NCBI GenBank assembly: GCA_012518215.1
Contig: JAAYSV010000054.1
Location: 1 to 53,765, forward strand
Origin: Bacillota bacterium
GTDB lineage: Bacteria; Bacillota; Dethiobacteria; DTU022; PWGO01
Direction of reading: 5' to 3'
Length of the DNA stretch: 53,765 nucleotides
Part shown: piece after piece, positions 35,997 to 44,733 of the stretch
Layout of the letters: each line of letters opens with the position of its first letter
Position numbering within the stretch: position 1 is the first letter of the stretch
Notes under the pieces: generated by a model
Database searches by the model: none
Told to the model about the DNA's origin: nothing
What the model saw: only the letters and a program-made list of their open reading frames with translations
Program-made: the position numbers and the translations under genes

Positions 35997-38153
35997 TCAC
36001 CCTTTTTTCAAAACGATAAGCGCGTCCGCAGCCACAGCTCCCTGTCCTTCTTCATAAACGATCAGGGGGTTTATATCCAGTTCTTCCAGATCATCCGCAT
36101 GATCGAGAGCCAATGCGGACAACCCCATCAATATCTCCGTCAATGCTTCGAGATCACGCGGGGGCTGCCCCCTGGCCCCCTTCAGCAAACGAAAACCCCT
36201 GATTTCCTCGATCATCTCCTGCGCGTCTTTCATGGAAAGGGGTGCAACTTTCATGGACACATCCTCCAGGATCTCCACAAAAACCCCGCCAAGGCCAAAT
36301 AAAATCATCGGCCCGAAAACCGGATCCTTTTTTAAACCAACGATCACTTCCATTCCGGGGTTCAGCATTTCCTGAACAAGGACCCCGTCGATCGAGGCAT
36401 CCTCCCTGTAGCGACGTGCCCGCTCCATTATCTTCGCAAAGCCTTTTTCAATTTCTTCCGCATCATTCATGTTCAGCAATACCCCCCCGGCATCCGATTT
36501 ATGGAGAATGTCGGGAGATTCAATCTTCAAAGCGACGGGATATCCGATGTTTTCAGCGGCTTTTACCGCTTCTTCGGGCGTTGCAACCAGGACCTCCCTT
36601 GTAACCGGAATGCCGTACCCGGCCAGGATGCGCTTGGCCAATGACTCGGTCAGAACCTTCCTTCCCGGCGGGAAAATTTCCTTTTTTTCTTTCAACTTGC
36701 AGGCCTGGCGGTAAGATTGCAATTCCTTGTGGGTTGAAGCAAATTCATTGGTGCGTGCATACCATTTGCCAAGATCGGCAATCGCTTGAAGGCCGCTGGG
36801 GATATGTTGCAGTACCGGAATACCCGCTTTGATCAGTTCGTCTATCATCGCCAGCCCATAATCATCCTGTGTGGGGAAAGTCATTATTACCAGAGGTTTC
36901 CGCGTCTGCCTGTAAACATCTATTATTTTTTTATTTGACTCCGGATTGGGGATATCGATGTTGTAAAAGAAGACACCCACATCCACCAGAGGATCTTCCA
37001 GGACCTGTTTTATCGTTTTCTGGAAAAGGTCCGGTATCATCGTTATATGAGAGGTCAGATCGACCGGATTCCGGAATGACCCGTAAGTGGGAAAATATTC
37101 GCGCAGCCCCTGCTGGGTTTCCTCGCTGAGAGAAACGACGTCCAATCCGTATGCCGGGCATTTGTCGGCCAGTATGACCCCCCCTCCTCCGGAAACGGTG
37201 ATGATGCCGATCCTGTTCCCCCGGGGTATTCTTCCCGCAGCATAGATTGACAGCAGCGCACTCATCTCCTCGAACGTATCGGTGCGTACTACCCCCTTCT
37301 GCTTGAAAACTGCATCATAAACCCGGTCTTCACCGGCCAACGCGCCGGTGTGAGAGGAAGCAGCCTGGGCCCCTTCCGGTGTTCTTCCCACTTTCAACAT
37401 GGCAATCAATTTTTTATCAAGCATGGCTCGCTCGCAAGCTTCAATAAACAACGGCCCCTCGCGATAAAGCCCCTCCAGATATCCGCCAACAATGGACACC
37501 TCATCCCTGTTGACCAGATAATTCAATAACTCTGCAAAAGAGATGTCAGCTTCATTTCCGCTGCTGATGAAATAATTGAATCCCACCCCCAGTTGAATGA
37601 TGGCCTGGTAAACGATCCAACCCACCCCACCACTCTGGGAAATAAAAGAAAACAAATGGGGAAAAACAAAATCCTGGGGCATGTTGTAGAAAAAACTGGC
37701 CATGCTCCCGTTGTAATAATTGTTGATACCGAGACAATTCGGCCCCAGGATACGGATACCGTTTTCCCGGGCGAATGCACTTATTTTTTCCTGCTCTTCT
37801 TTCCCCCTGCTACCTATCTCCGCAAAACCGGAAGTAAAGATTACAACCGCCTTGACCTTTTTCCGGGCGCAATCCTCAAGCACTCCCATCACCAGTTCTG
37901 CACGAACGGCAATGATGGCCAGATCAACATCTTCTTCGATTTCCACAAGACTGGCATAACATTTTTTCCCGTAAACCTCGTCGTACTTCGGGTTTACCGG
38001 ATAGATTTTCCCTTCATAATTGAAAACACCCAGCATGACCATGGTCAAACCATTCGGTTTCTTGGGATTCCTCCCAGCTCCGACCACAGCTATTGAACGC
38101 GGGTTAAAAAAGGGATCCAGTGTAGCGAGATCATTGTTCTTATCGGTAGCCAT
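35997..38153 (-). CDS. NDP-forming acyl-CoA synthetase (acetate--CoA ligase, ADP-forming, single chain)
   Basis: A 718-residue fusion of the alpha part (CoA-binding and ligase domains, about 10-465) and the beta part (ATP-grasp, about 495-718). The phosphorylated His268 sits in ASSHTGALAG; the opening NPRSIAVVGAGRNPKK is the CoA-binding motif, and VALKIESPDILHKSDAGGV and GPMILFGLGGVFVEIL belong to the ATP-grasp. The enzyme makes ATP from acyl-CoA, ADP and phosphate in many anaerobes, which would suit the aryl-CoA products of the nearby IOR. Acyl preference cannot be read here. It is divergent from the small unknown gene at 38328. Confidence 0.92.
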   Translation of the reverse strand: MATDKNNDLATLDPFFNPRSIAVVGAGRNPKKPNGLTMVMLGVFNYEGKIYPVNPKYDEVYGKKCYASLVEIEEDVDLAIIAVRAELVMGVLEDCARKKVKAVVIFTSGFAEIGSRGKEEQEKISAFARENGIRILGPNCLGINNYYNGSMASFFYNMPQDFVFPHLFSFISQSGGVGWIVYQAIIQLGVGFNYFISSGNEADISFAELLNYLVNRDEVSIVGGYLEGLYREGPLFIEACERAMLDKKLIAMLKVGRTPEGAQAASSHTGALAGEDRVYDAVFKQKGVVRTDTFEEMSALLSIYAAGRIPRGNRIGIITVSGGGGVILADKCPAYGLDVVSLSEETQQGLREYFPTYGSFRNPVDLTSHITMIPDLFQKTIKQVLEDPLVDVGVFFYNIDIPNPESNKKIIDVYRQTRKPLVIMTFPTQDDYGLAMIDELIKAGIPVLQHIPSGLQAIADLGKWYARTNEFASTHKELQSYRQACKLKEKKEIFPPGRKVLTESLAKRILAGYGIPVTREVLVATPEEAVKAAENIGYPVALKIESPDILHKSDAGGVLLNMNDAEEIEKGFAKIMERARRYREDASIDGVLVQEMLNPGMEVIVGLKKDPVFGPMILFGLGGVFVEILEDVSMKVAPLSMKDAQEMIEEIRGFRLLKGARGQPPRDLEALTEILMGLSALALDHADDLEELDINPLIVYEEGQGAVAADALIVLKKG

Positions 38154-38327
38154 GATATCCCTCCTTGATCGGGCTTCGAAATTATCTGTGTCGCATGCAG
38201 GAGATATTGTTGCCTCGCCCTATAATATTTTAACTGATAAATCATATTTTTGGTATCTTATATCGGATTTATTAATAATAATTAACTCCCATCAAGATTT
38301 TGCTTTTTAAAAAAGGATATTGACCTG

Positions 38328-38660
38328 ATGGCAAAGAAATGCCGGATAAAGTTTCAAACTACGAACATTCAGGAGTTCATTTGTGATATGGTTGATATGG
38401 TTTCTCATCTTTTGCAAAAAAAGAATGGATTGGAAATATATATTCCTTCCATGGATGCTTATTCACGGCTGGCCCTTGATTCCGTGGGCAAGGAAACACT
38501 TGCGGTACAGGAGATACACACACAACAAGGGATCGGGGCTTCCGTACGTTTCCGCCTCTCCGAAAACGAGATCTATCCTCTCTTTGTCCGGGACAAGAGA
38601 ACCGCCTGTCGCGGAGACGCCTGGACCCTGGAACGGCACGAGATGGATATATTGTCTTGA
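38328..38660 (+). CDS. Hypothetical protein, 110 residues
   Basis: I do not recognise a family. The frame has an ATG 11 bases after an AAAGGA site and is not antisense to any gene. The product is soluble-looking, with no signal peptide or membrane segment, a hydrophobic N-terminal half (CDMVDMVSHLLQKKNGLEIYIP) and a charged C-terminal half. It may be a small regulatory or binding protein. It stands between the divergent acyl-CoA synthetase and the penicillin-binding protein, whose promoter starts just after its stop. Confidence 0.6.
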   Translation: MAKKCRIKFQTTNIQEFICDMVDMVSHLLQKKNGLEIYIPSMDAYSRLALDSVGKETLAVQEIHTQQGIGASVRFRLSENEIYPLFVRDKRTACRGDAWTLERHEMDILS

Positions 38661-38672
38661 CATATTTTCAGG

Positions 38673-38700
38673 TTGTGCTTCCCAACAATTGTGTTATAAT
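38673..38700 (+). promoter_or_regulatory. Promoter of the penicillin-binding protein gene
   Basis: A perfect TATAAT (38695-38700) has TTGTGC (38673-38678) 16 bases upstream. A consensus TTGACA at 38657-38662 is 32 bases away and too far to pair with it. Confidence 0.55.
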
Positions 38701-38759
38701 TTTTATCGTGATGGCCATACGAGGAGGACAACCATTTTTTCTGTAAAAGGAGGATGCAG

Positions 38760-41700
38760 TTGAAAATGAAAAAAGGCGCATCAAATGCAACTTCTGCAGA
38801 AAAATCTCCCCAGAAAAAATCATTCAACAAAACGCTGAAGGTCATTTTTACCGTTCTTGCATTCTTGATTATTCTTGGTTTTGGTACAGGCACTGCCATG
38901 TTGGTCGCCTATGTCAAGGATGCCCCTACTTTTGATCCCCGGATGCTCAAACCGGCGGAAACATCCTATCTCTATGATAATAAAGGGAATGAAATAACCC
39001 GTCTTTATCAGGAACAGAACCGTACAGTGGTTCCCATCAGCAGTCTTCCCGAGTATGTACCCAAAGCCTTTGTCGCCATCGAGGATGAACGCTTCGAAAA
39101 ACATTTTGGTGTCGATGTCATCGGGATAACGCGTGCCCTGGTTGTCAATATTACCAAAAAAGACCTGGTCTCCCAGGGGGCAAGCACCATAACCCAACAA
39201 CTCATCCGCAACGCTTTTTTGACTCCCGAAAAAACATTGAAACGAAAAATTCAGGAAGCATGGCTCTCCATCCAGCTGGAACGGGAGTTTTCAAAACCGG
39301 AAATACTTGAAATGTATTTGAACACCATTTATTTCGGCAACGGGGCATATGGCATAGAAGCAGCAGCAGAAACCTATTTCAACAAAAGTTCTTCCGATCT
39401 TTCTCTTGCCGAAGGATCCATGCTGGCAGGTTTTGTTTGCGCTCCCAACTCATTCAATCCTTTCATCAATGAAGAAAAAGCGCAAAACCGCAAAAAAACC
39501 GTTCTGCGCAAGATGAGTTCTTTGGGTTACATCGGCGCCGATGAAGCCAAGTCTGCCCGCGAAGAAGAATTGAAGTACGGGGAATTGAAGACCCGGGAAT
39601 ACCCATATCCCTATTTTATCGATTATGTTGTCCATCATGAATTGATCAAGATCCTCTCCGAAACTGCGCTCCTGGGCGACAAGGAGGCAGCGTATCATGC
39701 AATTTACACCCAGGGGCTCAAGATCTACACTACTCTCGATACAGAGTTGCAAGCCCATGTCGAAGAAACCCTGAGACGCAAGGACAAATATCCGACCACG
39801 ATATACATCGATATGGACAAGTTCAAGGCCGCCTACAAGGAAGCGGGCAACAAACTGCCCAAAGATTACCCCAAGGCTTATATCGATGAAGAGAATGGCG
39901 TTCCACAGCCCCAGGCGGCAATGGTCATCGCCAACCCGCAAACAGGTGCTATCAGGGCCCTCGGAGGAGGGCGTGAATATCGTAAAAACAAGGATGAAGT
40001 TCTCCGTTTTGTCAGCAAGCGGCAACCCGGGTCATCCATCAAGCCGGTAGTTTCCTATGCCCCGGCTTTCGAAGAAAAGATTCTGGCACCGGGAAGTATC
40101 GTATACGACGTACCAATAAAGATCGGGAACTATGCACCGCGGAGCTGGGATGGCAGGTACTGGGGGCCCATCACCGTAAGAGAGGCCATCAAGTGGTCGC
40201 GCAATATCCCCGCCGTCTCCGTTCTACACATGGTTTCTCCGGGCAAAGGCACGGAATATGCCGAAAGAATGGGCATCTCTTCCTTTTCGGAAGATGATCG
40301 CGGTGCTCTATCCGTGGCCCTGGGTGGGGTAAGCGGGATTTCCGTCATGGATATGTGCCAGGCTTTTGCAACCATAGCCAACGAGGGGGTTAAAAAGCCA
40401 CTGCACACCGTCTCCCGTATCGAGGACCGAAACGGGGAAATTATCTTTGAACAGAATGCTGCCGGAGAAGCAGTGTTGAGCCCGCAAACAGCTTACATGA
40501 TAACAAACATACTGGAGGAAACCCACCGCACCACTTTCACCGGTAACCGTCTGTACATTGACCGCCCCGTGGCCGCCAAAACGGGCACCACGAATGATGA
40601 CCGCGATACCCTGCTGGCTGCCTTTACGCCCAATCTTATTTCATATCTATGGATGGGGTATGACTTCAAGGACATGGGACGGATCAGGGGTGGACATGGG
40701 CTTACCACCTCGATCACCAGGGATGTCTTCAGGAAAGCATTCGAGGGTTTGGAAAAAATCAGTTTCGAAAGCAGGCGCCCATCGGGCCTGGTTACCATGG
40801 AAATATGCAAATTGTCCGGATTGAAACCAACACAGGTATGCCGTGATGCAAACACCGTGGTCAAGGAAATTTTCACACCGCAGACCGCTCCCAAGGAAAC
40901 ATGCAGTGACCACGTCGAGGTGGAAATATGCCAGGCCTCGGGCCTCCTTAAAGGACCCTACTGCCCGGATGAAGATGTAACAAAGGAATATTTTTATATT
41001 GGAAAACATTCGGAAGACAAACCTCCCAAGGAAAAATGCAACGTCCACACCGGGCCATCCGAAAAAGTAACATCGTTTGCGGCCATATGGAATCCCGTTT
41101 CCAGATCGGTAACGCTTTCCTGGTCGGTTTCTTCTTCCACGAACATCAAAGAATTCAAAATTTACAGGGGGTCAAGTAGCGAGAAATCCACCTTGCTGGC
41201 CACCGTCGATGCCCGGACCCTGCATTACACCGATGCGCGTGATTTGAAAAATGATACGGAATATACTTATTTCCTGTACATGGTGGATAAACAGAACAAC
41301 CAATCCGAACCTGCCACGGCCAGGGCCAAGGTTCCTTCGGCGGAACTCTCCCTTTCACCTCCCACCCTCTCTCTTCCTGAAAACAGCAAAGAAAAGGAAG
41401 TTGCCTTGTCACCCGTGTTGTTGTGGCGAGGATCGCCTGGAGCAACATCTTACACCGTGGAGGTGGCCAGCGATGAGAACTTCAGCAATATTGTCTTCAA
41501 CGGTACAGTTAAAATAACGATGATAACCGTTACCCCGCCGCTGGAAGAAGGCAAAATATATTGCTGGAGAGTAAAATCAAACGACGAAAACGGATCGAGT
41601 CAATGGTCATCTGTCAGATCTTTCAAAACCAAACAGATCTCACCTTCCGAGTTGAGCCTTTACAATCGTTTTGTTATCAAAACTCATTTTCTGGCAATGC

Positions 41701-41783
41701 CCTGGAAAATTTATCCGCCCTATACCCGGCCCCATCATTTGAGTGTTACCACGGTAACACCGATATCGCCCTCTTCCGGGTAG
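38760..41783 (+). CDS. Class A penicillin-binding protein (PBP1A type) with C-terminal fibronectin-like domains
   Basis: A bifunctional peptidoglycan glycosyltransferase/transpeptidase of 1007 residues. One membrane anchor (about 26-50) is followed by the glycosyltransferase domain with IEDERFEKHFGVD (Glu108) and STITQQLIRN. The transpeptidase has S425-S-I-K428, S480-R-N482 and K607-TGT. Two Cys-containing repeats (about 680-760) precede two fibronectin-III-like domains (about 765-855 and 870-965). The last 45 residues look unlike a domain, and the gene overlaps mutS2 tail-to-tail by 49 bases. The start is taken as the TTG six bases after GGAGG; an ATG two codons earlier touches that site. 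Confidence 0.93.
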   Translation: MKMKKGASNATSAEKSPQKKSFNKTLKVIFTVLAFLIILGFGTGTAMLVAYVKDAPTFDPRMLKPAETSYLYDNKGNEITRLYQEQNRTVVPISSLPEYVPKAFVAIEDERFEKHFGVDVIGITRALVVNITKKDLVSQGASTITQQLIRNAFLTPEKTLKRKIQEAWLSIQLEREFSKPEILEMYLNTIYFGNGAYGIEAAAETYFNKSSSDLSLAEGSMLAGFVCAPNSFNPFINEEKAQNRKKTVLRKMSSLGYIGADEAKSAREEELKYGELKTREYPYPYFIDYVVHHELIKILSETALLGDKEAAYHAIYTQGLKIYTTLDTELQAHVEETLRRKDKYPTTIYIDMDKFKAAYKEAGNKLPKDYPKAYIDEENGVPQPQAAMVIANPQTGAIRALGGGREYRKNKDEVLRFVSKRQPGSSIKPVVSYAPAFEEKILAPGSIVYDVPIKIGNYAPRSWDGRYWGPITVREAIKWSRNIPAVSVLHMVSPGKGTEYAERMGISSFSEDDRGALSVALGGVSGISVMDMCQAFATIANEGVKKPLHTVSRIEDRNGEIIFEQNAAGEAVLSPQTAYMITNILEETHRTTFTGNRLYIDRPVAAKTGTTNDDRDTLLAAFTPNLISYLWMGYDFKDMGRIRGGHGLTTSITRDVFRKAFEGLEKISFESRRPSGLVTMEICKLSGLKPTQVCRDANTVVKEIFTPQTAPKETCSDHVEVEICQASGLLKGPYCPDEDVTKEYFYIGKHSEDKPPKEKCNVHTGPSEKVTSFAAIWNPVSRSVTLSWSVSSSTNIKEFKIYRGSSSEKSTLLATVDARTLHYTDARDLKNDTEYTYFLYMVDKQNNQSEPATARAKVPSAELSLSPPTLSLPENSKEKEVALSPVLLWRGSPGATSYTVEVASDENFSNIVFNGTVKITMITVTPPLEEGKIYCWRVKSNDENGSSQWSSVRSFKTKQISPSELSLYNRFVIKTHFLAMPWKIYPPYTRPHHLSVTTVTPISPSSG

Positions 41784-44125
41784 CCATCGCGGAAACCCCG
41801 CACCAGGTGATGTTCCTTTAGAAAAGCTTGCAGCCCCTTTCTGAGTCGGCCTGTACCCCGCCCGTGGACTACAAACACCTGCCTGTAATTGTTGAGAATA
41901 GCGTTGTCCAGATATTTTTCAAGTTTCTCCCTGGCTTCCTCGAGGGTAAACCCGTGCAAATCGATACTGTCGCCTACCGTTTCGTATCCCCTGTCAAGCA
42001 TGTAGCCCGGCAAATTCGAACTTTTTTGCCCCGTTTCATGCTTGCCAGGCTCCATTGGTCTGATGTCCCCGAAAACAGTTTCGATCATCTTGTCTTCTAC
42101 CCGTACCTGCAAACTCTCTTTCTGCAGGTCCAAATATTCCACTATCCCCTCCCGTTTCAAGCTCTTGATGTAAATTTTATCTCCACAGCGGATCCCGTCC
42201 CCTGATATTGTACCGATATCCGAAAGATCGCTTTCGGTGTCGAATACATCCTCCATGGCAGCGTGCAACGACCTTCTTATTTTTTCGGCATCTTTCAATG
42301 ATCCTGTTTCTTTTTCTGCCCTTGAATCGGAGACAATCCGCTGAAGATCACCGATCAATTCATTGGCCTTCTGCCTGGCTTCTTTTACTATCCTTGCAGC
42401 TTCATTCCTGGCTTCTCCGAAAACTTCTTCCTGCATGGCCCTTGTCTTTTCCATTTCTTCTTCCAGCTGTTGGCGTATTGTTTCCGCCTGCCTGCGTTCA
42501 CCTTCCGCCTGTTCTGCTTCCTGCCTGGAACGCTTCTGCTCGATGTTGAGGTCGTTGATAATCGCCTCTATCTCTTCATGTTCACGGGACAGATAACCTC
42601 TGGCCTCATCAATAATGGCCGGGGGCAATCCCAGTTTGCCCGCAACAATCAAGGCATTGCTGCTCCCGGGTACCCCCATCAGCAGGCGGAAAGTTGGCGA
42701 CAGTGTTTCCACATCAAATTCCAGGGAAGCATTCTGGATACCTTCCTGGAGATGAGCAAACATCTTCAGGTCATTGATATGCGTGGTGGTAACCACCAGG
42801 GAACCCTTACGATAGAGGTTGGCCAGTATTGCCCTGGCCAGCGCCGCCCCCTCCGAGGGATCCGTGCCCGCCCCCAGTTCATCGAGCAAGATCAGTGATC
42901 GTGGACCTGCTTCCTCCAGTATGGAGATGATATTTTTGAGATGTGCCGAAAAAGTGCTCAGTGACTGTTCAAGGCTTTGTTCATCGCCGATATCGACCCT
43001 TATCTTCTCGAACACCCCTATTTCGGTTCCAGCACGTACAGGCAGATGCAGTCCTGATTGAGCCATGGCCACGAACAGCCCGACGGTCTTCAGCGTGACT
43101 GTCTTCCCGCCTGTGTTCGGGCCGGTAACGACCATGATACGATTTTCCCCCCCAAGTTTGAAATCAATGGGCACTGCTTTTTCTTTCAGAAGTGGATGTC
43201 TGGAACCTCTCAGATCTACAAGTCGTTCCCTTGCAAGCCTTGGCTCGATTCCTTCCATGGAAAAACTCAATTTCCCCTTGGCCATTGCGAAGTCGAGGTA
43301 GCCATACAACGCCAGATCATTGCGAAGTGAACCGGCATTGCTGCCTACCAGCATACTCGATTCCTTCAGGATCTTTTCTATCTCCTTCTTCTCCATATTT
43401 TTATATTGTTGAAACTTGTTCTGCAATTCCATGGTGGAAATCGGTTCAATGTAAAGGGTCGCCCCACTGGAAGATTGGTCATGGAAAATTCCCTGAAACT
43501 GCGCCCTGTACTCCTGTTTGACAGGAAGAACATAACGGTCATTGCGGATCGTGATCAACGGTTCCTGCAGATATCGACGCAAGCCGGGATTTCTTGTACA
43601 TTCCTCCAATTTGTCCTGTATTCTGCGGCTCAAATCTAGCCGAACATGTCTTATTTCACTCAACAGGGGCGAGGCTGAATCACGGATTTCACCGCCATCA
43701 TCGACACAGGATTCCAATTTCCGGTACAGGGCGGGACAGCCGTCAATGCGGAAAGAAAATGAAGCGATGGTGGGAGCCATTTCCATGATTTCTTCCCTTT
43801 TCAAACGGTTTTGCAGATGACGGCATGATCGTAAGAAAATTTTTACTTTCAACAACTCGGGAGCGGTCAACATACCGTTTTTTTCGGCTTTCCTTGTGGC
43901 AAGCCGGATATCGGGCGCAGGCTTTATCTTCAAAAAATCTTTTACCAGGAGGGCGCAAGCTTCCGTTGTCTCCCTGTATTTTTTATTTATCCTGTACAGG
44001 TCTGATTCCGGCAGGAGAGTTCGTGCCACTTCATTTCCCATGGCGGTGACAGTCAATGAAGCCAGCATCATCCTGATCTGATCAAATTCGAGCAATCTTA
44101 TTTCTCTTTCTGTCAGCACTGTCAT
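41735..44125 (-). CDS. mutS2: Endonuclease MutS2
   Basis: A 796-residue MutS2 family protein: a core/clamp region (1-310), an ABC ATPase with GPNTGGKTVTLKT and LILLDELGAGTDPSEG, a Glu/Arg-rich coiled coil (about 510-620), and a C-terminal Smr nuclease domain with DLHGFTLEEA and VVHGRGTGRLR (about 715-796). MutS2 does not act in mismatch repair; it suppresses recombination or rescues collided ribosomes, depending on species. It lies two bases after mpg in a polX-mpg-mutS2 unit. Confidence 0.97.
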   Translation of the reverse strand: MTVLTEREIRLLEFDQIRMMLASLTVTAMGNEVARTLLPESDLYRINKKYRETTEACALLVKDFLKIKPAPDIRLATRKAEKNGMLTAPELLKVKIFLRSCRHLQNRLKREEIMEMAPTIASFSFRIDGCPALYRKLESCVDDGGEIRDSASPLLSEIRHVRLDLSRRIQDKLEECTRNPGLRRYLQEPLITIRNDRYVLPVKQEYRAQFQGIFHDQSSSGATLYIEPISTMELQNKFQQYKNMEKKEIEKILKESSMLVGSNAGSLRNDLALYGYLDFAMAKGKLSFSMEGIEPRLARERLVDLRGSRHPLLKEKAVPIDFKLGGENRIMVVTGPNTGGKTVTLKTVGLFVAMAQSGLHLPVRAGTEIGVFEKIRVDIGDEQSLEQSLSTFSAHLKNIISILEEAGPRSLILLDELGAGTDPSEGAALARAILANLYRKGSLVVTTTHINDLKMFAHLQEGIQNASLEFDVETLSPTFRLLMGVPGSSNALIVAGKLGLPPAIIDEARGYLSREHEEIEAIINDLNIEQKRSRQEAEQAEGERRQAETIRQQLEEEMEKTRAMQEEVFGEARNEAARIVKEARQKANELIGDLQRIVSDSRAEKETGSLKDAEKIRRSLHAAMEDVFDTESDLSDIGTISGDGIRCGDKIYIKSLKREGIVEYLDLQKESLQVRVEDKMIETVFGDIRPMEPGKHETGQKSSNLPGYMLDRGYETVGDSIDLHGFTLEEAREKLEKYLDNAILNNYRQVFVVHGRGTGRLRKGLQAFLKEHHLVRGFRDGYPEEGDIGVTVVTLK

Positions 44126-44127
44126 TT

Positions 44128-44733
44128 TTACAGGACCCTTCCTTTCCGGAAACGATCTTCATCGCCCACGTAAAGGAAACGCAATTTCTTTTCTGTACCC
44201 CTGGTAATGCCTACCCGCCCGGTGGCAACAATTTCCTCCCCGGGAATATTCATGTCCCCATCCACAATATACAACGGGGGCTCCACCAGTGAAATTCCGT
44301 TGTGCATACCTTCAATACCCATCGCCTTGCAAAGGTTTCCGGGGCCGTTTGCTATTGAAAGCCGATCTTGCTTTCCCCTTCTTTTTTGCATCAGGAGCAG
44401 TCCTTCAAACGGCAGAACGGATCTCACCAGTACCGCCTCGCCGCAGCCTTCTTCCCGGCAGACAGCGTTGAAACAATAATGAATTCCGTAGATCAAATAA
44501 ACATATGCCCGTCCCGGAGGGCCGAACATCACCGCATTTCTTTTCGTACGGCCCCTGTAAGTATGTGATGCCGGATCATCATGCAGATATGCCTCGGTCT
44601 CGACGATAATGCCCGCTGTTACCCCGTCCGGGGAGTCGTGTACCAGGACCTTGCCCAATAATTCCCTGGCTACCGCCACCGTATCCCTGTCGTAAAAATT
44701 GATCTTCAGGGGGTTCGCTCCACTCCACGGCAT
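44128..44733 (-). CDS. mpg: DNA-3-methyladenine glycosylase (AAG/MPG family)
   Basis: A 201-residue base-excision glycosylase that removes alkylated purines such as 3-methyladenine and hypoxanthine. Family motifs are ARELLGKVLV, IVETEAYLHDDPASHTYRG with the catalytic Glu, NAVMFGPPGRAYVYLIYGIHYCFN, and NGPGNLCKAMGI. The ATG directly abuts the TAA stop of polX (TAAATG), so translation is probably coupled. Together with polX and mutS2 it makes a DNA repair operon. Confidence 0.95.
   Translation of the reverse strand: MPWSGANPLKINFYDRDTVAVARELLGKVLVHDSPDGVTAGIIVETEAYLHDDPASHTYRGRTKRNAVMFGPPGRAYVYLIYGIHYCFNAVCREEGCGEAVLVRSVLPFEGLLLMQKRRGKQDRLSIANGPGNLCKAMGIEGMHNGISLVEPPLYIVDGDMNIPGEEIVATGRVGITRGTEKKLRFLYVGDEDRFRKGRVL

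Noticed and set aside
38657-38700. Consensus TTGACA paired with TATAAT before the penicillin-binding protein gene
   Set aside because: The spacing is 32 bases, too long for a sigma-A promoter; a closer TTGTGC box at 16 bases was preferred.
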